DNA of 64,000 nucleotides from Nocardia transvalensis NBRC 15921 (GCF_000308875.1 NZ_BAGL01000121.1:1-64000); one strand, 5' to 3'; shown: positions 17,257 through 26,013, counted from the first letter of the stretch. Made by a program: numbers and translations. The notes: generated by a model from the letters alone, not told the origin.

Positions 17257-18585
17257 GTGACACTCGTGCCGCCGCTGCCCGGGGAAGACCTGCTGGCCCT
17301 GCTGGTGCAGGTGGCGACGCTGCTCGGCGCGGCCCGGCTGCTGGGCGGGCTGGCCGGGCGCGTCGGCCTGCCCGCGATCGTCGGTGAGCTGACCGCCGGG
17401 ATCCTGCTCGGGCCGTCCGTCCTCGGTCAGCTCGCGCCGGAGGTTTCGCACTGGCTGTTCCCGCCGCGCCCGGAACAGCAGCATCTGCTGGACGCGGTGG
17501 CGCAGATCGGCGTCTTGCTGCTGGTCGGGCTGGCGGGTACGCAGGTCGATCTGGAGGGGATGCGCGGGCGCGTCGCCGGCGTGGCGAAGATCGGTGTGCT
17601 GGCGCTGGTTCTGCCGCTCGGACTCGGCGTCGGGATCGGACTCCTGATCCCGGCGCCGGTCCGGCCGGAGGGCGCCGACACGATGGTGTTCGCGCTGTTC
17701 CTCGGCGTCGCCCTGTCGGTCACCGCGATTCCCGTCATCGCGAAGACATTGCTGGAACTCGGGCTGATCCACCGCGACATCGGTCAGCTGGTGCTCGCGG
17801 CCGGTGCGGTCGACGACGCGGTCGGCTGGTTGCTGCTCGCCGTGGTGTCGGCGTTCGCGATCAACGGTGGGACGTCCGCGGCGGCGTATGTCGCCGTGGG
17901 CGGGCTGGCGATCTTTCTCGCGCTCGCGATCGTGGTGGCCCGGCCGCTCATCCGTCATCTGATGCGGCGGGCGAGCGCCACCGAGGACGCCACGGCGCCG
18001 ACCGCGACCGCCGCGATCATCCTGCTGACCGGCGCGGTGGCGACCCAGTCGATCGGCGTGGAGGCGGTTCTCGGCACCTTCGTCTTCGGACTGCTGATCG
18101 GCTCCAGCACAGCGCCGCCGGCCGCGCTGCGCCCGCTGCACACGACGGTCCTCGGGGTGCTCGCGCCGATCTACTTCGCGAGTGCCGGTCTGCGCATCAA
18201 CCTCTCGGCGCTGGCGAATCCCGCCCTGCTCGCGGTGGCGTCGCTGATCCTCGCGGCGGCGATCGCGGGCAAGTTCGCCGGGGGTTATCTGGGCGCCGGG
18301 TTCAGCGGGCTCCCGCACCGGGAGCGGATCGCGGTGGGTATCGGCATGAACGCGCGCGGCATCGTCGAGGTCGTCATCGCGACGATGGGGTTGCGGCTGG
18401 GCATCCTCGGTTCCGAGGCCTACACGATTCTGGTGCTCGTGGCCGTGGTGACGTCGCTGATGGCGCCGCCACTGCTGCGGTGGGCGATGTCCGGATCGAC
18501 CGAGACGAGGGAGGAGCGGGAGCGTGGACGCCGAGTCGTTGCCACCGACGCGCAGTCGGCCCTGGATCGCGGAGTCGGCGAGTAG
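17257..18585 (+). CDS. CPA2-type cation:proton antiporter
   Basis: 442 residues. I chose the GTG at 17257, with GAGG 8 nt upstream; a GTG at 17248 lacks a site. About 12 hydrophobic helices are visible. Family hallmarks: P-x-IVGELTAGILLGPSVLG near residues 40-60, AVDDAVGWLLLAVV (acidic pair of the ion site) around 185, and GMNARGIVEVVIAT near 370. It lies 10 bp after the halogenase-like gene on the same strand, so it may be co-transcribed. CPA2 proteins exchange Na+ or K+ for protons; a role in product export or tolerance is speculative. Confidence 0.85.
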   Translation: MTLVPPLPGEDLLALLVQVATLLGAARLLGGLAGRVGLPAIVGELTAGILLGPSVLGQLAPEVSHWLFPPRPEQQHLLDAVAQIGVLLLVGLAGTQVDLEGMRGRVAGVAKIGVLALVLPLGLGVGIGLLIPAPVRPEGADTMVFALFLGVALSVTAIPVIAKTLLELGLIHRDIGQLVLAAGAVDDAVGWLLLAVVSAFAINGGTSAAAYVAVGGLAIFLALAIVVARPLIRHLMRRASATEDATAPTATAAIILLTGAVATQSIGVEAVLGTFVFGLLIGSSTAPPAALRPLHTTVLGVLAPIYFASAGLRINLSALANPALLAVASLILAAAIAGKFAGGYLGAGFSGLPHRERIAVGIGMNARGIVEVVIATMGLRLGILGSEAYTILVLVAVVTSLMAPPLLRWAMSGSTETREERERGRRVVATDAQSALDRGVGE

Positions 18586-19210
18586 ACTCCAGTCTGTGGA
18601 CGACGTCAAAACGAGCCGGCGCGAGATGTACGCGGCGCTGACACGGAACGCGATCGTCGAGGCCGCCAGGCAGCTGTTCGTCGAGCGCGGCTACGACGAT
18701 ACGTCGGTCGACGACATCGCCACCGCCTCGAATGTCAGCAAAGGTGCTGTCTACCATCATTTCCGGGACAAGCAGCAGGTGTTCGCCGAGGTGTACCGCG
18801 AGGCGACGGCCAAGGTGTCCGTCGTCGTCACCGAGGCCGTGCTTCGGGTGCCGGCCGAATCCTGGGAGCGGGTGGAGGTGGCGGCCCGCACCGCGATCCG
18901 GGCGTACGCCGCCGACGCCGAGGTCCGTTCACTGCTCCGCCAGGTGACGCGCGTTCTCGGCGACGAGAAGACGAAGGAACTCGAGCTGGAGTTCGCGTGG
19001 CCGATGATCCGGCAGCTGCTGCTGGATATGGACCGCATCGGCGAACTCAAGTCGTTCGACATCGATATCGCGGCGCAGCTGGCCTTCCGTGTTCTCTGCG
19101 AAGCGTCCCTGATCGTCGCCGACGCCGCGGATCCGGAGGCCGCGTCGAGGAAGGCGGAGACGGTCATGCTGGAGATGCTGGACGGGCTGCGCCGCAGAGC
19201 CACGGCGTGA
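18524..19210 (+). CDS. TetR-family transcriptional regulator
   Basis: 228 residues from a GTG at 18524 that has GGAGGA 8 nt upstream; a GTG at 18596 would give a 204-residue protein whose N-terminus fits the family length better. The HTH is classical: R-x-AIVEAARQLFVERGYDDTSVDDIATASNVSKGAVYHHFRDKQQVF. The C-terminal helical ligand domain fills the rest. With the upstream start, the gene overlaps the antiporter end by 62 bp, which suggests coupled expression and possible control of the antiporter or the metabolite operon. Confidence 0.85.
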   Translation: MDAESLPPTRSRPWIAESASRLQSVDDVKTSRREMYAALTRNAIVEAARQLFVERGYDDTSVDDIATASNVSKGAVYHHFRDKQQVFAEVYREATAKVSVVVTEAVLRVPAESWERVEVAARTAIRAYAADAEVRSLLRQVTRVLGDEKTKELELEFAWPMIRQLLLDMDRIGELKSFDIDIAAQLAFRVLCEASLIVADAADPEAASRKAETVMLEMLDGLRRRATA

Positions 19211-19277
19211 CACGCGCCCAGGGCCGGTGCATGTGCCCGCCCGGCGCCTCGGCGGGCGCCGGGCGGAGCAACGACAG

Positions 19278-20696
19278 CTATCGCAGCGCCAAGGTCTCGG
19301 CTTCGGCCGCGGATTCCACCGCCGGCGGGGAGCCCCACATGGGGCGGCCGTTGGGTTCCTGGAGGAAGCGGAGCGAGGCGACGCCGACGATTCCGGCGAT
19401 GATCAAGTAGTAGCCCGGCCAGTTCAGGTCGCCGGTCAGGCTCACCAGCGCGCCGACCACCAGTGACGTCGTCCCCGCGAACAGCGACACCGAGACGTTG
19501 AACGAAATCGCCAGTCCGCCCGCTCGAATCGTGGTCGGGAACAGCGCGGGGAGGGTGGAGGGCAATGCGGCGCTGAAGCAGCTCAGCAGCAGTCCCATGA
19601 TGAGCAGGCCGGCGAACATCGAGACGATGCTGCCGCCGCGGATCAGCAGCATCATCGGCAACGCCAGCACGATCAGGCCGATCGAGCCGACCAGCGCGAT
19701 CGGTTTGCGGCCGATCCGGTCGGAGAGCTGCCCGAGCAGCGGGATCGCCAGCAGGGCGACCGCCATGACCACGATCTGGACCACTTCGGAGGCCGTCGCG
19801 GAGATCCCCTCGCCCCCTTGCAGTTTCGGCATCGTATCGGTCACGTAGGTCGGCATGTAGGAGGTCAGCATGTAGTTGGTGACATTCCAGGCCAGGACGA
19901 GCCCCATGCAGACCACCAGGAACGGCCACAGCTTGACGATCTCGGCGAGTTCGTTGCCGGATCGGCGCTGCTGCTCCCGCCGTTCGGCGTCCTTCTCCAA
20001 CTCGGTGAAGGCGGGCGTATCGGCCAGGCGCGACCGCAGATAGATGCCGACGAGGCCGAGGGGGAGGGCCGCGAGGAAGGGAATTCGCCAGCCCCAGGAC
20101 AACAACTGTTCGTGGGTGAGCGTCGCGTCCGCGATCGTCACGACGGTCGCGCCGAGGAGGTAGCCGGTGAACGTCCCGAACTCCAGCCAGCTGCCCAGGA
20201 AGCCGCGCCGCCGGTCCGGCGCGTACTCGGCGATGAAGGTCATCGCGTTGCCGTACTCACCGCCGGTGGAGAAGCCCTGCACCAGCCGGGCGAGCAGCAG
20301 GAGCAGGGGCGCCGCGATCCCGATCGAGGCCGAACCCGGGACGCAGCCGATGGCGAAGGTGGCCAGGCACATCATGATCATCGTGGTGGCCAGGACGGTT
20401 TTGCGGCCGATCCGATCGGCGAGCGGGCCGAAGAACATGCCGCCGATCGGGCGGATCAGGAAGGCCACCGCGAAGAGTCCGAAGGTGGCGATCGTGCCGG
20501 TGGTGTGATCCAGGTCGTGGAAGAACACGTCCCGGATGGTGGGCTCGAAGTACGCGTAGACGCCGAAGTCGTACCACTCCGTGATGTTGCCGACCGCCGC
20601 CGCGGTGATGGCCCTTCGGACGGTGGGCGGGTCGGTGACGACGATGTCCTCGCGCGACCATTGTCGAGGTTGTTCGTCCGGAATCAGTACTGACAT
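19278..20696 (-). CDS. MHS-family transporter (proline/betaine symporter-like)
   Basis: 472 residues, 12 predicted helices. The metabolite:H+ symporter branch of the MFS is indicated by EWYDFGVYAYFEP at the first helix, ADRIGRKTVL (motif A), RLVQGFSTGGEYG, and SDRIGRKP in the second half. ProP-like members import proline, glycine betaine, ectoine or stachydrine. It is divergent from the Rieske oxygenase genes, and the intergenic region carries a copy of the operator also found at the sox and dimethylglycine genes. The most economical reading is uptake of the methylated amine that the regulon degrades. It is convergent with the TetR gene. Confidence 0.85.
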   Translation of the reverse strand: MSVLIPDEQPRQWSREDIVVTDPPTVRRAITAAAVGNITEWYDFGVYAYFEPTIRDVFFHDLDHTTGTIATFGLFAVAFLIRPIGGMFFGPLADRIGRKTVLATTMIMMCLATFAIGCVPGSASIGIAAPLLLLLARLVQGFSTGGEYGNAMTFIAEYAPDRRRGFLGSWLEFGTFTGYLLGATVVTIADATLTHEQLLSWGWRIPFLAALPLGLVGIYLRSRLADTPAFTELEKDAERREQQRRSGNELAEIVKLWPFLVVCMGLVLAWNVTNYMLTSYMPTYVTDTMPKLQGGEGISATASEVVQIVVMAVALLAIPLLGQLSDRIGRKPIALVGSIGLIVLALPMMLLIRGGSIVSMFAGLLIMGLLLSCFSAALPSTLPALFPTTIRAGGLAISFNVSVSLFAGTTSLVVGALVSLTGDLNWPGYYLIIAGIVGVASLRFLQEPNGRPMWGSPPAVESAAEAETLALR

Positions 20697-20810
20697 GAGG
20701 TGATCTCCTCCAGCTCGCCGAACGCCCGCGCGGGGCTGGGCGGATGCAGCGTCCGAGGTTTGCCACTAAAATATGGCCTATAGAAAAATGTGCCATGGAT
20801 CATGGGACGT

Positions 20811-20820
20811 TAATATATCA
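20811..20820. promoter_or_regulatory. TRATATATCA operator copy 1
   Basis: TAATATATCA, one mismatch from the perfect palindrome TGATATATCA found at 35598. It is followed by AATCCGGAGT, which resembles the AACCAGAGT after the 35598 copy. It lies between the transporter and Rieske ferredoxin genes. The palindrome type fits a GntR-family repressor, and the GntR gene at 31495 is the likely regulator (inference). Confidence 0.5.
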
Positions 20821-20975
20821 ATCCGGAGTAACTCGTACGGCAGTTCGCGAAAGTTGGCCGAAATAAGCGAGTTCCGGCTCCGGACCTGTCGATTCGTGCT
20901 CGTCGAGCGCCCGTCTCAGCCCGTGCCGCGGGGGCATATCAACCCCTTGACACTGCCTTCTGCCGGGCTTCACAC

Positions 20976-21004
20976 TGTTGCGTATCCCAGTCCATGTTTC
21001 GTAT
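20976..21004 (+). promoter_or_regulatory. two direct repeats, probable IclR binding site
   Basis: TGTTGCGTAT and TGTTTCGTAT repeat with a 19-bp period just downstream of the putative -10 of the ferredoxin gene. The second copy extends to ATGTTTCGTAT, 11 bp identical to the sequence immediately upstream of the IclR gene (minus strand, 24548-24558). This suggests that the IclR protein controls both its own gene and the oxygenase operon. Confidence 0.45.
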
Positions 21005-21027
21005 GGCGCTACAGTTAGGGATTCGAC

Positions 21028-21390
21028 ATGCTCACGGTTTGCCCCCTGGCCTCATTACCCCGCGGTGAGGCGCTCCGGGTCGCCACCAACCCCCCGATCG
21101 CCGTCTTCCACACCGAGGACGGTGAGGTGTTCGCCATCGACGACACGTGCACGCATCAGGACGCGTCGCTGGCGGATGGCTGGCTCGAGGGGTGCGCGGT
21201 GGAGTGCCCGCTGCACGCCTCGACGTTCGACCTGCGAACCGGTGCCGTCGACGCGCCACCGGCGAAACTCCCCGTCCGCACCCACCGCGTCGAGATCCGG
21301 GACGGGATGGTCCTCGTCGATCTCAGCGCCGAGGAACCCAATCTTCCTCCGGAAGTCCGTAGCCGCCTGGTCGCTCAGGAGCCGTCATGA
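21028..21390 (+). CDS. Rieske-type [2Fe-2S] ferredoxin
   Basis: 120 residues. The cluster ligands are plain: C-T-H-Q-D at about residue 39 and C-P-L-H at about 58. The protein matches small ferredoxins of three-component oxygenases in size and fold. It probably shuttles electrons from the flavoprotein encoded immediately downstream (4-bp ATGA overlap) to the Rieske oxygenase at 22607. Use of a separate Rieske ferredoxin differs from the two-component GbcAB glycine-betaine monooxygenase. Confidence 0.85.
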   Translation: MLTVCPLASLPRGEALRVATNPPIAVFHTEDGEVFAIDDTCTHQDASLADGWLEGCAVECPLHASTFDLRTGAVDAPPAKLPVRTHRVEIRDGMVLVDLSAEEPNLPPEVRSRLVAQEPS

Positions 21391-22556
21391 GAAGCATCGC
21401 CGTCATCGGAGCGTCGCTGGCCGGCCTGTCCGCCGCTCGCGCCCTACGCGCCCAAGGGTTTTCGGGGGATCTCACGATCGTGGGGGCCGAGTCTCGGCGA
21501 CCCTACGACCGCCCGCCGCTGTCGAAGGCCTTCCTGGCCGGTGACATCGACGAGGAGGCACTGGCGCTGGAGTCCGACGACGAAGACCTGCAAGCGAATT
21601 GGCTGCTCGGCGTCGCCGCGACCGATCTCGACACCGCCGGTCGCAGCGTCGGGCTGAGCGACGGATCGCGCGTGCACGCCGACGGATTCGTGATCGCTAC
21701 GGGGGCCCGGGCGCGGCGGTGGCCGGGCGCCGAGAATCTCGCCGGAGTCCACGTGCTGCGGACGATCGAGGACGCCGTGCGCCTGCGTACCGATCTGCGG
21801 CCGGGCGCGCGGCTGGTCGTGATCGGCGCCGGATTCATCGGCGGCGAAGTGGCCTCGACCGCACGCGCACTCGGACTGGATGTGACGATCGTGGAGGCCG
21901 CGCCGACGCCGCTGCTCGGCCCGCTCGGCCCGGAACTCGGTGCCGCCGTTGCCGATCTGCACATCGGCAACGGTACCGTCCTGCACTGCGGCGTCGGTGT
22001 CGCCGGACTGACCGGCACCGATCGCGTCACCGGGGTCGACCTGTCCACCGGCGGGCACATCCCCGCCGACGTCGTCGTGGTCGGCATCGGCGGCGTCCCG
22101 AATATCGAATGGCTGCGGGACAGCGGGCTCGAGCTGGGCAACGGGGTGCTGTGCGACCTGGGCGGCGCTACGTGCGTTCCGCATGTCGTCGCCGTCGGCG
22201 ACTGCTCGGCGTGGTTCGATCCGGTGTCCGGCGCCCACCGCCGTGTCGAGCATTGGTCCGGCGCCCTCGAACGTCCGGCGATCGCGGTCTCGACCCTGCT
22301 GTCCGGCGGCTTCTATCAGGGCGCGCCGGTCAAGCCGCCGTATTTCTGGTCCGATCAGTACGGCTCGCGCATCCAGTTCGCCGGTCTGGCGCACCCCGGC
22401 GACGAACCGACCGTGGAGGCGGGCGACCTCGCCGGGAACAGCTTTCTCGCCGTGTACCGGCGCGCCGGTCAGCCGGTCGCCGTCCTGGGCGTAGACCAGG
22501 TGCGCCTGTTCACCCGCTGGCGCCGGCAGTTGTCCAAGGTGCCGACGCCGGCCTGA
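21387..22556 (+). CDS. NAD(P)H-dependent ferredoxin reductase
   Basis: 389 residues. It has two Rossmann motifs, VIGASLAGLSAARALR (FAD, residues 5-20) and VVIGAGFIGGEVASTA (NAD(P)H, about 148-163), plus the RPYDRPPLSKAFL segment and VAVGDCSAW near residue 268. These are typical of oxygenase-coupled reductases such as those of camphor- or dicamba-type systems. The start overlaps the ferredoxin stop (ATGA). It reduces the neighbouring Rieske ferredoxin. Confidence 0.85.
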   Translation: MRSIAVIGASLAGLSAARALRAQGFSGDLTIVGAESRRPYDRPPLSKAFLAGDIDEEALALESDDEDLQANWLLGVAATDLDTAGRSVGLSDGSRVHADGFVIATGARARRWPGAENLAGVHVLRTIEDAVRLRTDLRPGARLVVIGAGFIGGEVASTARALGLDVTIVEAAPTPLLGPLGPELGAAVADLHIGNGTVLHCGVGVAGLTGTDRVTGVDLSTGGHIPADVVVVGIGGVPNIEWLRDSGLELGNGVLCDLGGATCVPHVVAVGDCSAWFDPVSGAHRRVEHWSGALERPAIAVSTLLSGGFYQGAPVKPPYFWSDQYGSRIQFAGLAHPGDEPTVEAGDLAGNSFLAVYRRAGQPVAVLGVDQVRLFTRWRRQLSKVPTPA

Positions 22557-22606
22557 CGGCTCCGCTCTTTCCCACCCCCAGATACGAACGCCGACAAGGA
22601 GCCACG

Positions 22607-23731
22607 GTGACGACCACCACGAGCCTGCCGGAAAGCCTGCGGTCAACGCTGCCGGGAAGTTTCTATACCGACACCGATATTTTCACCCTCGAACAGGAGA
22701 ACATTTTCGAGCAGATGTGGTTCTGCGCGGTGCGCGCCGCGGATCTGGGGAAACCGGGGGCGTTCCGCACCGTCCAGATCGGGCGGGAGAACGTGATCGT
22801 GAGCAGGTCGCGCTCGGGGGAGATCCGCGCATTCCTCAATGTCTGCGCCCATCGGGGCGCGCGGTTGTGCACGGCGGATTCCGGCGAGGTCAAGCGCGCG
22901 TTCCAGTGCCCGTACCACGCCTGGACCTACGATCTCGACGGCAAACTCGTCGCCGCGCCGAATCTGACGAAGATGCCGGATATCGACCGGGTCCGCCACG
23001 GGCTCCAGACCGTGGCGGTCCACGAGTGGCTCGGCTACGTCTGGGTGAGCCTCGCCGACGAGCCGCCGTCCTTCGAGGCCACCGTGATCGCCGACGTGCG
23101 AGATCGGCTGGGGGACATCGAGTCCATCGATCGATACGGTATCGCCGGTCTCGGTCTGGGCCGGCGGATCAGCTACGACGTGGCCGCCAACTGGAAGCTC
23201 ATCATCGAGAATTTCATGGAGTGCTACCACTGCGCGACGATCCACCCCGAACTCACCGAGGTGCTCCCCGAATTCGCCGACGGGTACGCCGCGCAGTTCT
23301 ACGTCGGTCACGGCGCCGAATTCGGGGAGAACATCGAGGGATTCACGGTGGACGGAACCGCCGGGCACGCGCTGATTCCCGGTATCGCCCGGGATCAGGA
23401 CCGGCGTTATTACGCGATCACCGTGCGGCCGCAGGTCTTCGTCAACCTGGTTCCCGACCACGTGATCATCCATCGCATGTTCCCGCTGGCCGTGGACCGT
23501 ACCGTGGTCGAATGCGACTGGCTCTACCTGCCGGACGTGGTCGAGCAGGGAGCCGATATCGACCGTTCCGTGGAACTTTTCCACCGGGTCAATCAGCAGG
23601 ATTTCGACGCCTGCGAGCGGTGCCAACCGGCGATGAATTCGCGCCGGTACCGCGACGGCGGGCTGCTCGTGCCGAGCGAACATCACATCGGCGCGTTCCA
23701 CGATTGGCTGCGTGCCGAGATTTCCCGGTAG
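22607..23731 (+). CDS. Rieske non-heme iron oxygenase alpha subunit (betaine-type N-demethylase)
   Basis: 374 residues from a GTG preceded by AAGGAG. The Rieske centre is CAHRGARLC followed by CPYHAWTYD (about residues 80-105). The catalytic domain shows the mononuclear iron ligands in ENFMECYHCATIHPEL (about 205-220), and an Asp around 325 (QQDFDACE). The closest functional groups by pattern and context are glycine betaine, stachydrine and choline-type Rieske monooxygenases, which remove an N-methyl group as formaldehyde. The linked dimethylglycine dehydrogenase and sarcosine oxidase genes favour glycine betaine as substrate. Other quaternary amines remain possible. Confidence 0.8.
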   Translation: MTTTTSLPESLRSTLPGSFYTDTDIFTLEQENIFEQMWFCAVRAADLGKPGAFRTVQIGRENVIVSRSRSGEIRAFLNVCAHRGARLCTADSGEVKRAFQCPYHAWTYDLDGKLVAAPNLTKMPDIDRVRHGLQTVAVHEWLGYVWVSLADEPPSFEATVIADVRDRLGDIESIDRYGIAGLGLGRRISYDVAANWKLIIENFMECYHCATIHPELTEVLPEFADGYAAQFYVGHGAEFGENIEGFTVDGTAGHALIPGIARDQDRRYYAITVRPQVFVNLVPDHVIIHRMFPLAVDRTVVECDWLYLPDVVEQGADIDRSVELFHRVNQQDFDACERCQPAMNSRRYRDGGLLVPSEHHIGAFHDWLRAEISR

Positions 23732-23741
23732 TCGCTTCGAA

Positions 23742-24539
23742 TCAGTCGACGGGCGAGTGGGTTTCCCGGAATCCCATTCGCTCACTGATCTCGTCGGCGG
23801 CCGCGACCATATCCGGCACCGCGGTCAGCATCGTGTCCGGGGTGAATCGGTACATCGGGCCGGATACGCTCAACGCGGCCGCGGTGTGGCCCGCGTAATC
23901 GCGGATCGGCGCCGCGATCGCGTTCAGGCCGATCTCGTATTCCTCCGCACACATCGCGTAGCCGTCGTGCCGCACGTCCGCCAGCTGCTGTTCGAGGCGC
24001 TGGCGTGAGGTGACGGTGTGGTCGGTGAATCGGTTCAGACCGGCCTGGCGGAGCAGTTGATCGCGCAGTTCGGAGTCGAGGTGAGCCAGCAGGACCTTGC
24101 CGCTGGATGTCGCGTGCATCGGTGTCGAGGCGCCGATCCAGTTGTAGGTGCCGACCGAGGTGGGCCCGCGCGCCTGGTCCAGATTCACCGCGAAATGGGA
24201 CCGTCGCACGGCGACATTGACGGTCTCTCCGAGTTTCTGGGCGAGTCGTTCACATACGACGTGGCTGTGCTCGGTGATCTCCAGCCGTTCCGGGACCGCG
24301 GTGGCCAGCCGCAGAATTCCCAGGCTCAGCCGATATTTGCCGCGCTCGTAGACCTGCGCCACCATCTGATGGTCCTCCAGCGATCCGAGCAGACGGAACG
24401 CGGTCGACCTGTGCACGCCGATCTCGTTGGCGATCTCACTGACGCCGGCCTCACCCTTGCGGGCCAGAATCTCCAGTACTGTCATTGCACGGTCGACGGA
24501 CTGCACACCGTTGTCGGAGGACCTCTCGCCGTTGGCCAT
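23742..24539 (-). CDS. IclR-family transcriptional regulator
   Basis: 265 residues, convergent with the Rieske oxygenase gene. The N-terminal winged HTH reads SVDRAMTVLEILARK-x-x-x-x-VSEIANEIGVHRSTAFRLLGSLE; the C-terminal effector domain includes GASTPMHATSSGKVLLA and YAMCAEEYEIGLNAIAAPI. There is no Shine-Dalgarno before the ATG. Instead a TATAGT hexamer ends 6 nt upstream of the start, so the transcript may be leaderless. A palindrome overlaps this promoter, implying autoregulation. Confidence 0.9.
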   Translation of the reverse strand: MANGERSSDNGVQSVDRAMTVLEILARKGEAGVSEIANEIGVHRSTAFRLLGSLEDHQMVAQVYERGKYRLSLGILRLATAVPERLEITEHSHVVCERLAQKLGETVNVAVRRSHFAVNLDQARGPTSVGTYNWIGASTPMHATSSGKVLLAHLDSELRDQLLRQAGLNRFTDHTVTSRQRLEQQLADVRHDGYAMCAEEYEIGLNAIAAPIRDYAGHTAAALSVSGPMYRFTPDTMLTAVPDMVAAADEISERMGFRETHSPVD

Positions 24540-24540
24540 A

Positions 24541-24554
24541 TCGTAACTATACGA
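24541..24554. promoter_or_regulatory. palindromic operator overlapping the IclR promoter
   Basis: TCGTAACTATACGA has 5-bp arms (TCGTA/TACGA) and a 4-bp centre. On the minus strand the centre forms TATAGT, a good -10, placing transcription initiation at or next to the ATG at 24539. The outer sequence ATGTTTCGTAT is repeated upstream of the ferredoxin gene. Confidence 0.5.
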
Positions 24555-24630
24555 AACATCGTGGTCTTATCGGTGCGGCCGGTATCGTTTTGCGGCTTGT
24601 ACGGTGCGAATACGTCGCCGTCGTCGCCGA

Positions 24631-26013
24631 TCAGCACTCGACCACGTTGACCGGTACGTAGACCGCCAGTCCGCCGGTCGAGGTCTCCTTGTATTTCGAG
24701 CTCATATCGTGTCCGGTCGCCCGCATAGTCTCGATCACCTGATCCAGGCTGACCCGGTGAATTCCGTTGCCACGCAGCGCTATTCGTGCCGCGTTGATGG
24801 CCTTTCCGGCGGAGATGGCGTTGCGTTCGATGCACGGGATCTGCACCAGGCCCTCGATCGGGTCGCAGGTGAGGCCGAGGCTGTGTTCCATCGCGATCTC
24901 GGCGGCGTTCTCGACCTGTGCGGGTGTGCCGTCCAGGACTTCGGCCAGGCCGGCGGCGGCCATGGACGCGGCCGAACCGACCTCGCCCTGGCAGCCCACC
25001 TCCGCCCCGGAGATCGAGGCGCGTTCCTTGTACAGCGAACCGATCGCGCCCGCGGTGAGCAGGAAACGTATCGCGGTGCCGTCGCTGTCGGCCCTGCCCG
25101 CCGGCGTGTAGTGCAGCGCGTAGTGCAGGACCGCCGGGATGATGCCCGCGGCGCCGTTCGTCGGGGCGGTCACGATGCGGCCGCCGGCGGCGTTCTCCTC
25201 GTTCACCGCCAGCGCGACGAGATTCACCCAGTCCTCGGCGAAGGCCGGGTCGCGGTGTGGGTCGTCCCGGCTCAACCGCAGGTGCCAGTCGTAGGCTCGC
25301 CGGCGGACCCGCAGGACACCGGGTAGTTCACCGGTGTGCGAGATTCCGCGTCGCGCGCAGTCCGCCATGACGTCGCGGATATGCAGCAGGCGGTCGGAAA
25401 CCTCGGCGGCCGAGCGGAATTCGCGTTCGAAGCGCAGCATGACCTCGCCGATGGAGCAGGCGTGCCGCTCGGACAGTTCGAGGAGCCGTGCGGCCGAGGA
25501 GAAGGACCACTCACAGGTGCGGGGAGTCTCGGGGCGGCCGGCCTCCGATTCGGTGACGACGAAGCCGCCGCCGATCGAGAAGTACGTTTCGGCACGGAGC
25601 ACGGTCCGCCCGGCCGTGCGGGCGGTGATCGTCATGCCGTTCGGGTGGAATGGCAAGACCGTCGACGGATGGAGGGCCATATCGTCTTCGGTCAGGGCGA
25701 TGTCGCGAACGCCACCCAGTTCGATGCGCCCGCTGCTCCGGATCTCCGCGAGTCGCTTTCGCCGCTCGTCGTCCTCGATCGTTTCCGGTGAATATCCCTC
25801 CAGGCCCAGCAGAATCGCGGTCCTGGTGCCGTGCCCCGGACCGGTCGCGGCGAGGGACCCGAAGAGATCGACACGGATCGTGGCGACCCGATCGAGCGCA
25901 TCCGCGCGGGCCAGGTCGGCGGCGAAGCGTCCGGCGGCGCGCATCGGTCCGACTGTATGCGAGCTGGAGGGCCCGATGCCCACCGAGAACAGGTCGAAGA
26001 CGCTGATCGTCAT
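24631..26013 (-). CDS. sdaA: L-serine ammonia-lyase, iron-sulfur dependent, single chain
   Basis: 460 residues from the ATG at 26013, which overlaps the GcvH-like stop (4 bp). The beta domain begins MTISVFDLFSVGIGPSSSHTVGPMRAA. The alpha domain has APTNGAAGIIPAVL and the [4Fe-4S] cysteines in CQGEVGSAASMAAAGL, TCDPIEGLVQIPC and nearby. The enzyme converts serine to pyruvate plus ammonia in the cytosol. In this operon it completes the route betaine - dimethylglycine - sarcosine - glycine - serine - pyruvate. The serine hydroxymethyltransferase (GlyA) often found beside soxBDAG is not in the window. Confidence 0.92.
   Translation of the reverse strand: MTISVFDLFSVGIGPSSSHTVGPMRAAGRFAADLARADALDRVATIRVDLFGSLAATGPGHGTRTAILLGLEGYSPETIEDDERRKRLAEIRSSGRIELGGVRDIALTEDDMALHPSTVLPFHPNGMTITARTAGRTVLRAETYFSIGGGFVVTESEAGRPETPRTCEWSFSSAARLLELSERHACSIGEVMLRFEREFRSAAEVSDRLLHIRDVMADCARRGISHTGELPGVLRVRRRAYDWHLRLSRDDPHRDPAFAEDWVNLVALAVNEENAAGGRIVTAPTNGAAGIIPAVLHYALHYTPAGRADSDGTAIRFLLTAGAIGSLYKERASISGAEVGCQGEVGSAASMAAAGLAEVLDGTPAQVENAAEIAMEHSLGLTCDPIEGLVQIPCIERNAISAGKAINAARIALRGNGIHRVSLDQVIETMRATGHDMSSKYKETSTGGLAVYVPVNVVEC

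Larger units (their letters stand above)
20697..21027. promoter_or_regulatory. divergent regulatory region of transporter and Rieske genes
   Basis: 331 bp with no gene. It holds an operator copy TAATATATCA (20811-20820), a TTGACA hexamer (20947-20952) that with CACACT (20971-20976, 18-bp spacer) could drive the ferredoxin gene, and two direct repeats TGTTGCGTAT / TGTTTCGTAT (20976-20985, 20995-21004). The segment 20760-20840 is AT-rich. On the minus strand, the transporter start at 20696 is preceded by GGAGGAGATCACCTC. Confidence 0.5.
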
